Below the pieces are notes generated by a model that was given only the letters and a program-made list of their open reading frames with translations, searched no databases and was not told where the DNA came from. Below, one piece after another: positions 1 through 14,889 of a DNA stretch of 64,000 bases; position 1 is the first letter of the stretch; each line of letters begins with the position of its first letter. The DNA comes from Balaenoptera acutorostrata (lineage: Eukaryota > Chordata > Mammalia > Artiodactyla > Balaenopteridae): contig NW_026645884.1 in assembly GCF_949987535.1 (NCBI RefSeq), positions 248,001-312,000 of the forward strand, given 5' to 3'. The translations under genes were made by a program, and so were the position numbers.

Positions 1-1179
1 GCTCCAGAATTTTTGTCATCACAATGTTCCATGACCGTATCATCACAATGCTCTATGGCGCTTGTCAGCACAATGCTCCAGAATTCTTCTCATCACAATG
101 TTCCATGACCGTGTCATCACAATGCTCCATGGCCCTTGTCATGACAATGCTCCAGAATTCTTCTCATCACAATGTTCCATGGCCGTGTCATCACAATGCT
201 CCATGGCCCTTGTCATCATAATGCTCCAGAATTCTTGTCATTACTATATTCCATGAACGTGTCATCACAATGCTCTATGGCGCTTGTCATCATAATGCTC
301 CAGAATTCTTGTCATCACAATGTTCCATGACCGTATCATCACAATGCTCCATGGCCCTTGTCAGCACAATGCTCCAGAATTCTTCTCATCACAATGTTCC
401 ATGACCGTGTCATCACAATGCTCCATGGCCCTTGTCATCATAATGCTCCAGAATTCTTGTCATTACTATATTCCATGAACGTGTCATCACAATGCTCTAT
501 GGCGCTTGTCATCAGAATGCTCCAGAAATCTTGTCATCACAATGTTCCATGGCCGTGTCATCACAATGCTCCATGGCCCTTGTCATCATAATGCTCCAGA
601 ATTCTTGTCATTACTATATTCCATGTACGTGTCATCACAATGCTCTATGGCGCTTGTCATCATAATGCTCCAGAATTCTTGTCATCACAATGTTCCATGA
701 CCGTATCATCACAATGCTCCATGGCCCTTGTCAGCACAATGCTCCAGAATTCTTCTCATCACAATTTTCCATGACCGTGTCATCACAATGCTCCATGGCC
801 CTTGTCATCACAATGTTCCATACCGTGTCATCACAATGCTCCATGGCCATTGTCATCACAATGCTCCCGAATTCTTGTCATCACAATGTTCCATGGCCCT
901 GTCATCACAATGCTCCATGGCCCTTGTCAGCACAATATTCCATGACACATTTTGTCACAATACTCCATGACCACTGTCATCACAGAGTTCTCTGCCCATA
1001 TCATCACAATGTTCCTTGTCACCTTTAATCAAAATGCTCCATGCCCTTTCATCACAATGCTCCAGAAATCTTGTCATCGCAATGTTCCATGACCATGTCA
1101 TCACAATGGTCCATGGCCCTTGTCAGCACAATGCTCGAGAATTCCTGTCATCACAATGTTCCATGACCGTGTCATCACA
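1..1179 (+). repeat. Trimer block of a truncated left-hand A unit
   Basis: These are mostly 74-bp trimers, with a short fragment from the right end of a core at about 942-1090. That fragment contains CAGAGTTCTCTGCCCATATC and CCTTGTCACC. A marker monomer starting GTCATTACTATATTCCATG occurs at 237, 459 and 607, spaced 222 and 148 bp (three and two trimers). The unit's own core is off the left edge. Confidence 0.85.
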
Positions 1180-3539
1180 ATGTTACATGACCCTGGTCAT
1201 CACAGTTCTCCATGACCTTTGTCATCACAATGCTCTATGTCGCTTTTCATCACAATTCTCAATGACCACTTTAATCACTAGTCTCGCTGACCATTTTCAT
1301 CATATTTCTCTATTGTCATTACAATACCCCATGACTCGTTTCTTCACAATGTGCTCCATGATGCCTGTCATCACAATGCTCCATGGCTTTTGTTATCACA
1401 ATGCTCCAGGACCAGTTTCATCACAATTCTCCATCCCCTTTGTCATCATGGTGCACAATGAAACCTTTCATTAAAATGCTCCATGACACTAGTCATCACA
1501 ATACTCCATGGCCTTTATCGTCACAATGCTCCCATGCACTTTTCATCACGATGTTCCATGAATACTTTCATCACATTGCTCCATGACCATTGTCATCACA
1601 ATAGTCCATACCCTTGTCAACACAATGCTGCATAATCCCTGTCATCACAATTCTCCATGACTGCTGTCATCACAATAATCCAGGACAATTTTCATCACAG
1701 TGCTTCATGCCCCCAGTCATCACAGTGCTCCACGATACCTTTCATCACAATTCCTAGATGATCAATGTCATCACAATGCCCCATGACACTTGTCATCACA
1801 ATTCGCTATGACCCTTGTCATCACAATACTCGATGAACCGTGTCATCACAGTGTTCCAGGACCCATGTCATCACAATGATCCATGTCTACTTCCATCACA
1901 ATGCTCCAATACCCCTGTCATCACAATGCTCCATGGCCCCTGTTATCATATTGCTCCATGATCTCTTTCATCACAATGCTCCATGACCACTGTCATCACC
2001 ATGCCTCATAACGGCTCTCATCTCAATGCTCCATGGCCCCTTTCATCACAATGCTCCATGAACCCTGTCATCACAATGTACCCTGCCCTTTTCATCACAA
2101 AGCTCCGTGGGCCCTGTCATCACAATGCTCCATGCCCTTGTCATCAACATGCTCCAGAACTCTTGTCATCATAATGCTCCATGCCAATGTCATCAAAATG
2201 CCCCATGACACTTGTCATCACAATGCTCCATGGCCTTTGTCATCACAATGTTCCATGGCTCCTGTCATCACAGTGCTCCATGATACCTTTCATCGCAAAT
2301 CTAGATGACCACTGTCATCACAATGCCCCATGACAGATGTCATCACAATTCGCCATGGTCCTTGTCATCACAATGCTCCATGAACCGTGTCATCACAAGG
2401 TTCCAGGACACTTGTCATCACAATGATCCAAGATCACATTCATCACAGTGCTCCATGAACCCTGTCATCTCAATGCTCCATAGCCTTTGAATTCACAATG
2501 CTCCATGGCCCCTGTAATCACAATGCTCCATGACGCCTTTCATCACAATGCTCCAAGACCGCTGTCAACACAATGCCCCATGACGCCTGTCATCACAAAT
2601 CTCCATAGCCTCTCTTACCAAAAAGCTCCATGATCGCTGTCAGCAGAATGTTCCATGACACTTTTCGTCACAATACTGCATGACCACTGTCATCACAGAG
2701 TTCTCTGCCCATTTCATCACAATGTTCCTTGTCACCATTAATCAAAATGCTCCATGCCCTTTCATCACAATGCTCCAGAAATATTTTTCATCGCAATGTT
2801 CCTTGACTGTGTCATCACAATGCTCCATGGCCGTCATCATCACAATGCTCCAGAATTCTTGTCATCACAATGTTCCATGACCTTGTCATCACAATGCTCC
2901 ATGGCCCTTGTCATAACAATGCTCTAGAATTTTTCTCATCACAATGTTCCATGACGATGTCATCACAATGCTCCATGGCCATTGTCATTACATTGCTCCC
3001 GAAATCTTGTCATCACAATGTTCCATGGCCCTGTCATCACAATGCTCCATGGCCCTTGTCATCATAATGCTCCAGAATTCTTGTCATCACAATGTTCCAT
3101 GACCGTGTCATCACAATGCTCCATGGCCCTTGTCAGCACAATGTTCCATGACATTTTTGTCACAGTACTCCACGACCACTGTCATCACAGAGTTTTCTGC
3201 CCATATCATCACAATGTTCCTTGTCATCTTTATTCACAATGCTCCATGCCCTTTCATCACAATGCTCCAGAAATCTTGTCATCGCAATGTTCCATGACCG
3301 TGTCATCACAATGCTCCATGGTCATTGTCATCACAATGCTCCCGAATTCTTGTCATCACAATGTTCCATGGCCCTGTCATCACAATGCTCCATGGCCCTT
3401 GTCATCATAATGCTGCAGAATTCTTGTCATCACAATGTTCCATGACCTTGTCATCACAATGCTCCATGGCCCTTGTCAGCACAATGCTCGAGAATTCCTG
3501 TCATCACAATGTTCCATGACCGTGTCATCACAATGCTCC
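1180..3539 (+). repeat. A unit 1
   Basis: A full-length core (about 1180-2795) runs from GCTCTATGTCGC through GTGCACAATG (1451) to the right end near TTCCTTGACTGTG. It is followed by about ten trimers, interrupted by a second short core-end fragment at about 3140-3290. Its counterpart in copy 2 starts at 21544. Confidence 0.85.
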
Positions 3540-6500
3540 ATGGCTTTTGTTATCACAATGCTCCAGGACCAGTTTCATCACAATTCTCCATCCCCTTTGT
3601 CATCAAGGTGCACAATGAAACCTTTCATTAAAATGCTCCATGACACTAGTCAACACAATACTCCATGGCCTTTATTGTCACAATGCTCCCATGCACTTTT
3701 CATCACGATGTTCCATGAATACTTTCATCACATTGCTCCATGACCATTGTCATCACAATAGTCCATACCCTTGTCAACACAATGCTGCATAATCCCTGTC
3801 ATCACAATTCTCCATGACTGCTGTCATCACAGTAATCCAGGACAATTTTCATCACAGTGCTCCATGATACATTTCATCACAATTCCTAGATGATCAATGT
3901 CATCACAATGCCCCATGACACTTGTCATCACAATTCGCTATGACCCTTGTCATCACAATACTCGATGAACCGTGTCATCACAGTGTTCCAGGACACATGT
4001 CATCACAATGATCCATGTCTACTTCCATCACAATGCTCCAATACCCTTGTCATCACAATGCTCCATGGCCCCTGTTATCATATTGCTCCATGATCTCTTT
4101 CATCACAATGCTCCATGACCACTGTCATCACCATGCCTCATAACGGCTCTCATCTCAATGCTCCATGGCCCCTTTCATCACAATTCTCCATGAACCCTGT
4201 CATCACAATGTACCCTGCCCTTTTCATCACAAAGCTCCGTGGGCCCTGTCATCACAATGCTCCATGCCCTTGTCATCAAAATGCTCCAGAACTCTTGTCA
4301 TCATAATGCTCCATGCCAATGTCATCAAAATGCCCCATGACACTTGTCATCACAATGCTCCATGGCCTTTGTCATCACAATGTTCCATGGCCCCTGTCAT
4401 CACAGTGCTCCATGATACCTTTCATCGCAAATCTAGATGACCACTGTCATCACAATGCCCCATGACAGATGTCATCACAATTCGCCATGGTCCTTGTCAT
4501 CACAATGCTCCATGAACCGTGTCATCACAAGGTTCCAGGACACTTGTCATCACAATGATCCAAGATCACATTCATCACAGTGCTCCATGAACCCTGTCAT
4601 CTCAATGCTCCATAGCCTTTGTATTCACCATACTCCATGGCCCCTGTAATCACAGTGCTCCATGACCCTTTTCATCACAATGCTCCAAGACCGCTCTCAA
4701 CACAATGCCCCATGACGCCTGACATCACAAATCTCCATAGCCTCTCTTACCAAAAAGCTCCATGATCGCTGTCAGCAGAATGTTCCATGACACTTTTCGT
4801 CACAATACTGCATGACCACTGTCATCACAGAGTTCTCTGCCCATATCATCACAATGTTCCTTGTCACCTTTAATCACAATGCTCCATGCCCTTTCATCAC
4901 AATGCTCCAGAATTCTTGTCATCACAATGTTCCATACCGTGTCATCACAATGCTCCATGGCTATTGTCATCACAATGCTCCAGAATTCTTGTCATCACAA
5001 TGTTCCATGGCCGTGTCATCACAATGCTCCATGCCCTTTCATCACAATGTTCCAGAAATCATTTTCATCGCAATGTTCCTTGACTGTGTCATCACAATGC
5101 TCCATGGCCGTCATCAGCACAATGCTCCAGAATTCTTGTCATCACAAAGTTCCATGACCGTGTCATCACAATGCTCCATGGCCCTTGTCATCACAATGCT
5201 CCGGAATTCTTCTCATCACATTGTTTCATGACCGTGTCATCACAATGCTCCATGGCCCTTTTCAGCACAATGCTCCAGAATTCCTGTCATCACAATGTTC
5301 CATGACCGGGTCATCACAATGCTCCATGGACCTTGTCATCACAATGCTCCAGAATTCTTGTCATCACAATGTTCCATACCGTGTCATCACAATGCTCCAT
5401 GGCCATTGTCATCACAATGCTCCAGAATTCTTGTCATCACAATGTTCCATGACCGTATCCTCACAATGCTCCATGGCCCTTGTCAGCACAATGCTCCAGA
5501 ATTCTTCTCATGACAATTTTCCATGACCGTGTCATCACAATGCTCCATGGCCCTTGTCATCACAATGCTGCAGAATTCTTTTCATCACAATGTTCCATGA
5601 CCGTGTCATCACAATGCTCCATGACCCTTGTCATCACAATGCTCCAGAATTCTTGTCATCACAATGTTCCATGACCATGTCTTCACAATGCTCCATGGCC
5701 CTTGTCATCATAATGCTCCAGAATTTTTGTCATCACAATGTTCCATGACCGTATCATCACAATGCTCTATGGCGCTTGTCAGCACAATGCTCCAGAATTC
5801 TTCTCATCACAATGTTCCATGACCGTGTCATCACAATGCTCCATGGCCCTTGTCATGACAATGCTCCAGAATTCTTCTCATCACAATGTTCCATGGCCGT
5901 GTCATCACAATGCTCCATGGCCCTTGTCATCATAATGCTCCAGAATTCTTGTCATTACTATATTCCATGAACGTGTCATCACAATGCTCTATGGCGCTTG
6001 TCATCATAATGCTCCAGAATTCTTGTCATCACAATGTTCCATGACCGTATCATCACAATGCTCCATGGCCCTTGTCAGCACAATGCTCCAGAATTCTTCT
6101 CATCACAATGTTCCATGACCGTGTCATCACAATGCTCCATGGCCCTTGTCATCATAATGCTCCAGAATTCTTGTCATTACTATATTCCACGAACGTGTCA
6201 TCACAATGCTCTATGGCGCTTGTCATCAGAATGCTCCAGAAATCTTGTCATCACAATGTTCCATGGCCGTGTCATCACAATGCTCCATGGCCCTTGTCAT
6301 CATAATGCTCCAGAATTCTTGTCATTACTATATTCCATGTACGTGTCATCACAATGCTCTATGGCGCTTGTCATCATAATGCTCCAGAATTCTTGTCATC
6401 ACAATGTTCCATGACCGTATCATCACAATGCTCCATGGCCCTTGTCAGCACAATGCTCCAGAATTCTTCTCATCACAATTTTCCATGACCGTGTCATCAC

Positions 6501-6890
6501 AATGCTCCATGGCCCTTGTCATCACAATGTTCCATACCGTGTCATCACAATGCTCCATGGCCATTGTCATCACAATGCTCCCGAATTCTTGTCATCACAA
6601 TGTTCCATGGCCCTGTCATCACAATGCTCCATGGCCCTTGTCAGCACAATATTCCATGACAGATTTTGTCACAATACTCCATGACCACTGTCATCACAGA
6701 GTTCTCTGCCCATATCATCACAATGTTCCTTGTCACCTTTAATCAAAATGCTCCATGCCCTTTCATCACAATGCTCCAGAAATCTTGTCATCGCAATGTT
6801 CCATGACCATGTCATCACAATGGTCCATGGCCCTTGTCAGCACAATGCTCGAGAATTCCTGTCATCACAATGTTCCATGACCGTGTCATC
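3540..6890 (+). repeat. A unit 2 (core lacks its left end)
   Basis: The core enters directly at GGCTTTTGTTATCACAATGC, so the first roughly 200 bp seen in unit 1 (the CTCTATGTCGC part) are missing and trimers abut the internal breakpoint. The GTGCAC anchor is at 3608. The core ends near 4910 and is followed by about 2 kb of trimers. These include the segment from 5715 onward that repeats bases 1-1180 at 5,714 bp. The counterpart starts at 23904. Confidence 0.85.
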
Positions 6891-9800
6891 ACAATGTTAC
6901 ATGACCCTAGTCATCACAGTTCTCCATGACCTTTGTCATCACAATGCTCTATGTCGCTTTTCATCACAATTCTCAATGACCACTTTAATCACTATGCTCA
7001 CTGACCATTTTCATCATATTTCTCTAGTGTCATTACAATATCCCATGACCCCTTTCTTCACAATGCTCCATGATGCCTGTCATCACAATGCTCCATGGCT
7101 TTTGTTATCACAATGCTCCAGGACCAGTTTCATCACAATTCTCCATCCCCTTTGTCATCATGGTGCACAATGAAACCTTTCATTAAAATGCTCCATGACA
7201 CTAGTCATCACAATACTCAATGGCCTTTATCGTCACAATGCTCCCATGCACTTTTCATCACGATGTTCCATGAATACTTTCATCACATTGCTCCATGACC
7301 ATTGTCATCACAATAGTCCATACCCTTGTCAACACAATGCTGCATAATCCCTGTCATCACAATTCTCCATGACTGCTGTCATCACAATAATCCAGGACAA
7401 TTTTCATCACAGTGCTTCATGCCCCCAGTCATCACAGTGCTCCACGATACCTTTCATCACAATTCCTAGATGATCAATGTCATCACAATGCCCCATGACA
7501 CTTGTCATCACAATTCGCTATGACCCTTGTCATCACAATACTCGATGAACCGTGTCATCACAGTGTTCCAGGACCCATGTCATCACAATGATCCATGTCT
7601 ACTTCCATCACAATGCTCCAATACCCCTGTCATCACAATGCTCCATGGCCCCTGTTATCATATTGCTCCATGATCTCTTTCATCACAATGCTCCATGACC
7701 ACTGTCATCACCATGCCTCATAACGGCTCTCATCTCAATGCTCCATGGCCCCTTTCATCACAATGCTCCATGAACCCTGTCATCACAATGTACCCTGCCC
7801 TTTTCATCACAAAGCTCCGTGGGCCCTGTCATCACAATGCTCCATGCCCTGGTCATCAACATGCTCCAGAACTCTTGTCATCATAATGCTCCATGCCAAT
7901 GTCATCAAAATGCCCCATGACACTTGTCATCACAATGCTCCATGGCCTTTGTCATCACAATGTTCCATGGCTCCTGTCATCACAGTGCTCCATGATACCT
8001 TTCATCGCAAATCTAGATGACCACTGTCATCACAATGCCCCATGACAGATGTCATCACAATTCGCCATGGTCCTTGTCATCACAATGCTCCATGAACCGT
8101 GTCATCACAAGGTTCCAGGACACTTGTCATCACAATGATCCAAGATCACATTCACCACAGTGCTCCATGAACCCTGTCATCTCAATGCTCCATAGCCTTT
8201 GTATTCACAATGTTCCATGGCCCCTGTAATCACAGTGCTCCATGACCCTTTTCATCACAATGCTCCAAGACCGCTCTCAACACAATGCCCCATGACGCCT
8301 GACATCACAAATCTCCATAGCCTCTCTTACCAAAAAGCTCCATGATCGCTGTCAGCAGAATGTTCCATGACACTTTTCGTCACAATACTGCATGACCACT
8401 GTCATCACAGAGTTCTCTGCCCATTTCATCACAATGTTCCTTGTCACCTTTAATCAAAATGCTCCATGCCCTTTCATCACAATGCTCCAGAAATATTTTT
8501 CATCGCAATGTTCCTTGACTGTGTCATCACAATGCTCCATGGCCGTCATCATCACAATGCTCCAGAATTCTTGTCATCACAATGTTCCATGACCGTGTCA
8601 TCACAATGCTCCATGGCCCTTGTCAGCACAATGCTCCGGAATTCTTCTCATCACATTGTTCCATGACCGTGTCATCACAATGCTCCATGGCCCTTTTCAG
8701 CACAATGCTCCATAATTCCTGTCATCAGAATGTTCCATGATCGTGTCATCACAATGCTCCATGGCCCTTGTCATCACAATGCTCCAGAATTCTGGTCATC
8801 ACAATGTTCCATGACCGTGTCATCACAATGCTCCATGGCCATTGTCATCACAATGCTCCAGAATTCTTGTCATCACAATGTTCCAGGGCCGTGTCATCAC
8901 AATGCTCCTTAGCCCTTGTCATCACAAGGCTCCAGAATTCTTGTCATCACAATGTTCCATGACCGTGTCATCACAATGCTCCATGGCCCTTGTCATGACA
9001 ATGCTCCAGAATTCTTCTCATCACAATGTTCCATGACCGTGTCAACAAAATGCTCCATGGCCACTGTCATCACAATGCTCCAGAATTCTTGTCATCACAA
9101 TGTTCCATGACCGTGTCATCACAATGCTCCATCGCCTTTGTCATCAGAATGCTCCAGAATTCTTGTCATCACAATGTTCCATGACCGTGTCCTCACAATG
9201 CTCCATGGCCCTTGTCAGCACAATGCTCCAGAATTCTTGTCATCACAATGTTCCATGACCTTGTCATCACAGTGCTCCATGGCCCTTGTCATCACAATGC
9301 TCCAGAATTCTTGTCATCACAATGTTCCATGACCGTGTCATCACAATGCTCCATGGCCCTTGTCATGACAATGCTCCAGAATTCTTCTCATCACAATGTT
9401 CCATGACCGTGTCATCACAATGCTCCATGGTCATTGTCATCACAATGCTCCCGAATTCTTGTCATCACAATGTTCCATGGCCCTGTCATCACAATGCTCC
9501 ATGGCCCTTGTCATCATAATGCTGCAGAATTCTTGTCATCACAATGTTCCATGACCTTGTCATCACAGTGCTCCATGGCCCTTGTCATAACAATGCTCTA
9601 GAATTCTTCTCATCACAATGTTCCATGACGATGTCATCACAATGCTCCATGGCCATTGTCATTACATTGCTCCCGAAATCTTGTCATCACAATGTTCCAT
9701 GGCCCTGTCATCACAATGCTCCATGGCCCTTGTCATCATAATGCTCCAGAATTCTTGTCATCACAATGTTCCATGACCGTGTCATCACAATGCTCCATGG

Positions 9801-10060
9801 CCCTTGTCAGCACAATGTTCCATGACATTTTTGTCACAGTACTCCACGACCACTGTCATCACAGAGTTTTCTGCCCATATCATCACAATGTTCCTTGTCA
9901 CCTTTAATTACAATGCTCCATGCCCTTTCATCACAATGCTCCAGAAATCTTGTCATCGCAATGTTCCATGACCGTGTCATCACAATGGTCCATGGCCCTT
10001 GTCAGCACAATGCTCGAGAATTCCTGTCATCACAATGTTCCATGACCGTGTCATCACAAT
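6891..10060 (+). repeat. A unit 3
   Basis: This unit has a full-length core (about 6891-8515, anchor 7163), then about 1.5 kb of trimers. Relative to unit 1 the core is offset by 5,712-5,714 bp. The following trimer block is longer: the offset rises to 6,674, a gain of 962 bp, exactly 13 trimers. A core-end fragment recurs at about 9815-9970. Confidence 0.85.
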
Positions 10061-12584
10061 GCTCCATGGCTTTTGTTATCACAATGCTCCAGGACCAGTT
10101 TCATCACAATTCTCCATCCCCTTTGTCATCAAGGTGCACAATGAAACCTTTCATTAAAATGCTCCATGACACTAGTCATCACAATACTCCATGGCCTTTA
10201 TTGTCACAATGCTCCCATGCACTTTTCATCACGATGTTCCATGAATACTTTCATCACATTGCTCCATGACCATTGTCATCACAATAGTCCATACCCTTGT
10301 CAACACAATGCTGCATAATCCCTGTCATCACAATTCTCCATGACTGCTGTCATCACAGTAATCCAGGACAATTTTCATCACAGTGCTCCATGATACATTT
10401 CATCACAATTCCTAGATGATCAATGTCATCACAATGCCCCATGACACTTGTCATCACAATTCGCTATGACCCTTGTCATCACAATACTCGATGAACCGTG
10501 TCATCACAGTGTTCCAGGACACATGTCATCACAATGATCCATGTCTACTTCCATCACAATGCTCCAATACCCTTGTCATCACAATGCTCCATGGCCCCTG
10601 TTATCATATTGCTCCATGATCTCTTTCATCACAATGCTCCATGACCACTGTCATCACCATGCCTCATAACGGCTCTCATCTCAATGCTCCTTGGCCCCTT
10701 CCTTCACAATGCTCCATGAACCCTGTCATCACAATGTACCCTGCCCTTTTCATCACAAAGCTCCGTGGGCCCTGTCATCACAATGCTCCATGCCCTTGTC
10801 ATCAAAATGCTCCAGAACTCTTGTCATCATAATGCTCCATGCCAATGTCATCAAAATGCCCCATGACACTTGTCATCACAATGCTCCATGGCCTTTGTCA
10901 TCACAATGTTCCATGGCCCCTGTCATCACAGTGCTCCATGATACCTTTCATCGCAAATCTAGATGACCACTGTCATCACAATGCCCCATGACAGATGTCA
11001 TCACAATTCGCCATGGTCCTTGTCATCAAAATGCTCCATGAACCGTGTCATCACAAGGTTCCAGGACACTTGTCATCACAATGATCCAAGATCACATTCA
11101 TCACAGTGCTCCATGAACCCTGTCATCTCAATGCTCCATAGCCTTTGTATTCACAATGCTCCATGGCCCCTGTAATCACAGTGCTCCATGACCCTTTTCA
11201 TCACAATGCTCCAAGACCGCTCTCAACACAATGCCCCATGACGCCTGTCATCACAAATCTCCATAGCCTCTCTTACCAAAAAGCTCCATGATCCCTGTCA
11301 GCACAATGTTCCATGACAGTTTTCGTCACAATACTCCATGTCATGTCTCATCACAGAGTTCTCTGCCCATATCATCACAATGTTCCTTGTCACCGGTAAT
11401 CACAATGCTCCATACCCTTTCACCACAATGCTCCAGAAACCTTGTCATCGCAATGTTCCTTGACCGTGTCATCACAATTCTCCATGAACCTTGTCATCAC
11501 AATTCTCCAGAATTCTTGTCATCACAATGTTCCATGGCCGTGTCATCACAATGCTCCATGGCCCTTGTCATGACAATGCTCCAGAATTCTTCTCATCACT
11601 ATGTTCCATGACCGTGTCATCACAATGCTCCATGGCCATTGTCATCACAATGCTCCAGAATTCTTGTCATCACAATGTTCCATGGCCGTGTCATCACAAT
11701 GATCCATGGCCCTTGTCATCATAATGCTCCAGAATACTTGTCATCACAATGTTCCATGACCGTATCATCACAATGCTCCATGGCCATTGTCAGCACAATG
11801 CTCCAAAATCCTTCTCATCACAATGCTCCATGACCGTGTCATAACAATGCTCCATGGCCCTTGTCATCACAATCCTCCAGAATTCTTGTCATCACAATGT
11901 TCCATGACCGTGTCATCACAATGCTCCATGGCCCTTGTCATGACAATGCTCCAGAATTCTTCTCATCACAATGTTCCATGACCGTGTCATCACAATGCTC
12001 CATGGCCATTGTCATCACAATGCTCCAGAATTCTTGTCAACACAATGTTCCATGGCCGTGTCATCACAATGCTCCATGGCCCTTGTCATCATAATGCTCC
12101 AGAATTCTTGTCATCACAATGTTCCATGACCGTGTCATCACAATGCTCCATGGCCCTTGTCATGACAATGCTCCAGAATTCTTGTCATCAAAATGTTCCA
12201 TGACCGTGTCATCACAATGCTCCATGACCCTTGTCATCACAATGCTCCAGAATTCTTGTCATCACAATGTTCCATGACCATGTCATCACAATGGTCCATG
12301 GCCCTTGTCAGCACAACGCTCCAGAATTCTTCTCATGACAATGTTCCATGACCGTGTCATCACAATGCTCCATGGCCCTTGTCATCGCAATGCTGCAGAA
12401 TTCTTGTCATCACAATGTTCCATGACCGTGTCATCACAATGCTCCATGACCCTTGTCATCACAATGCTCCAGAATTATTGTCATCACAATGTTCCATGAC
12501 CATGTCATCACAATGGTCCATGGCCCTAGTCAGCACAATGCTCCAGAATTCTTGTCATCACAATGTTCCATGAGCGTGTCATCA
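10061..12584 (+). repeat. A unit 4 (core lacks its left end)
   Basis: The core (anchor 10134) has the same left-end truncation as unit 2, so units 3-4 are a duplicate of units 1-2. The core ends near 11470 with a variant right end reading CATGTCATGTCTCATCACAG. About 15 trimers follow. The counterpart starts at 30425. Confidence 0.84.
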
Positions 12585-14889
12585 CAATGCTACATGACCC
12601 TGGTCATCACAGTTCTCCATAACCTTTGTCATCACAATGCTCTATGTCGCTTTTCATCACAATTCTCAATGACCACTTTAATCACTAGTCTCGCTGACCA
12701 TTTTCATCATATTTCTCTATTGTCATTACAATACCCCATGACTCGTTTCTTCACAATGTGCTCCATGATGCCTGTCATCACAATGCTCCATGGCTTTTGT
12801 TATCACAATGCTCCAGGACCAGTTTCATCACAATTCTCCATCCCCTTTGTCATCATGGTGCACAATGAAACCTTTCATTAAAATGCTCCATGACACTAGT
12901 CATCACAATACTCCATGGCCTTTATTGTCACAATGCTCCCATGCACTTTTCATCACGATGTTCCATGAATACTTTCATCACATTGCTCCATGACCATTGT
13001 CATCACAATAGTCCATACCCTTGTCAACACAATGCTGCATAATCCCTGTCATCACAATTCTCCATGACTGCTGTCATCACAATAATCCAGGACAATTTTC
13101 CTCACAGTGCTTCATGCCCCCAGTCATCACAGTGCTCCACGATACCTTTCATCACAATTCCTAGATGATCAATGTCATCACAATGCCCCATGACACTTGT
13201 CATCACAATTCGCGATGACCTTTGTCATCACAATACTCGATGAACCGTGTCATCACAGTGTTCCAGGACACATGTCATCACAATGATCCATGTCTACTTC
13301 CATCACTATGATCCAATACCCCTGTCATCACAATGCTCCATGGCCCCTGTTATCATATTGCTCCATGATCTCTTTCATCACAATGCTCCATGACCACTGT
13401 CATCACCATGCCTCATAACGGCTCTCATCTCAATGCTCCATGGCCCCTTTCATCACAATGCTCCATGAACCCTGTCATCACAATGTACCCTGCCCTTTTC
13501 ATCACAAAGCTCCGTGGGCCCTGTCATCACAATGCTCCATGCCCTGGTCATCAAAATGCTCCAGAACTCTTGTCATCATAATGCTCCATGCCAATGTCAT
13601 CAAAATGCCCCATGACACTTGTCATCACAATGCTCCATGGCCTTTGTCATCACAATGTTCCATGGCCCCTGTCATCACAGTGCCCCATGATACCTTTCAT
13701 CACAAATCTAGATGACCACTGTCATCACAATGCCCCATGACAGATGTCATCACAATTCGACATGGTCCTTGTCATCACAATGCTCCATGAACCGTGTCAT
13801 CACAAGGTTCCAGGACACTTGTCATCACAATGATCCAAGATCACATTCATCACAGTGCTCCATGAAACCTGTCTTCTCAATGCTCCATAGCCTTTGAATT
13901 CACAATGCTCCATGGCCCCTGTAATCACAATGCTCCATGACGCCTTTCATCACAATGCTCCAAGACCGCTGTCAACACAATGCCCCATGATGCCTGCCAT
14001 CACAAATCTTCATGGCCTCTCTTACCAAAGAGCTCCATGATCCCTGTCAGCACAATGTTCCATGACAGTTTTCGTCACAATACTCCATGTCATGTCTCAT
14101 CACAGAGTTCTCTGCCCATATCATCACAATGTTCCTTTTCACCAGTAATCACAATGCTCCATACCCTTTCACCACAATGCTCCAGAAACCTTGTCATCGC
14201 AATGTTCCTTGACCGTGTCATCACAATTCTCCATGAACCTTGTCATCACAATTCTCCAGAATTCTTGTCATCACAATGCTCCATGACCGTGTCATCACAA
14301 TGCTCCATGACCCTTGTCATCACAATGCTCCAGAATTCTTGTCATCACAATGTTCCATGACCGTGTCATCACAATGCTCCATGACCCTTGTCATGACAAT
14401 GCTCCAGAATTCTTCTCATCACAATGTTCCATGACCGTGTCATCACAATGCTCCATGGCCATTGTCATCACAATGCTCCAGAATTCTTGTCAACACAATG
14501 TTCCATGGCCGTGTCATCACAATGCTCCATGACCCTTGTCATCACAATGCTCCAGAATTCTTGTCATCACGATGTTCCATGACCATGTCATCACAATGGT
14601 CCATGGCCCTTGTCAGCACAATGCTCCAGAATCCTTCTCATCACAATGCTCCATGACCGTGTCATCACAATGTTCCATGGCCCTTGTCATCGCAATGCTG
14701 CAGAATTCTTGTCATCACAATGTTCCATGACCGTGTCATCATAATGCTCCATGACTCTTGTCATCACAATGCTCCAGAATTCTTGTCATCACAATGTTCC
14801 ATGACCATGTCATCACAATGGTCCATGGCCCTTGTCAACACAATGCTCCAGAATTCTTCTCATCACAATGATCCATTACCGTGTCATCA
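12585..14889 (+). repeat. A unit 5
   Basis: Full-length core (about 12585-14235, anchor 12858) with the CACTAGTCTCGCTGACC variant also seen in unit 1, followed by about nine trimers. The right end has the CATGTCATGTCTC variant shared with units 4, 6 and 7. Two of the four substitutions seen between the 20-kb copies (13214 and 13874) fall here. The 2,427-bp length difference between the copies begins at about 14.5 kb, inside the trimer block. Confidence 0.83.

Noticed and set aside
2650..2700. CENP-B box candidate TTTCGTCACAATACTGC, recurring once in many A cores
   Set aside because: It keeps TTCG and one A but has ACTG where the essential CGGG should be. There is no support for CENP-B binding.
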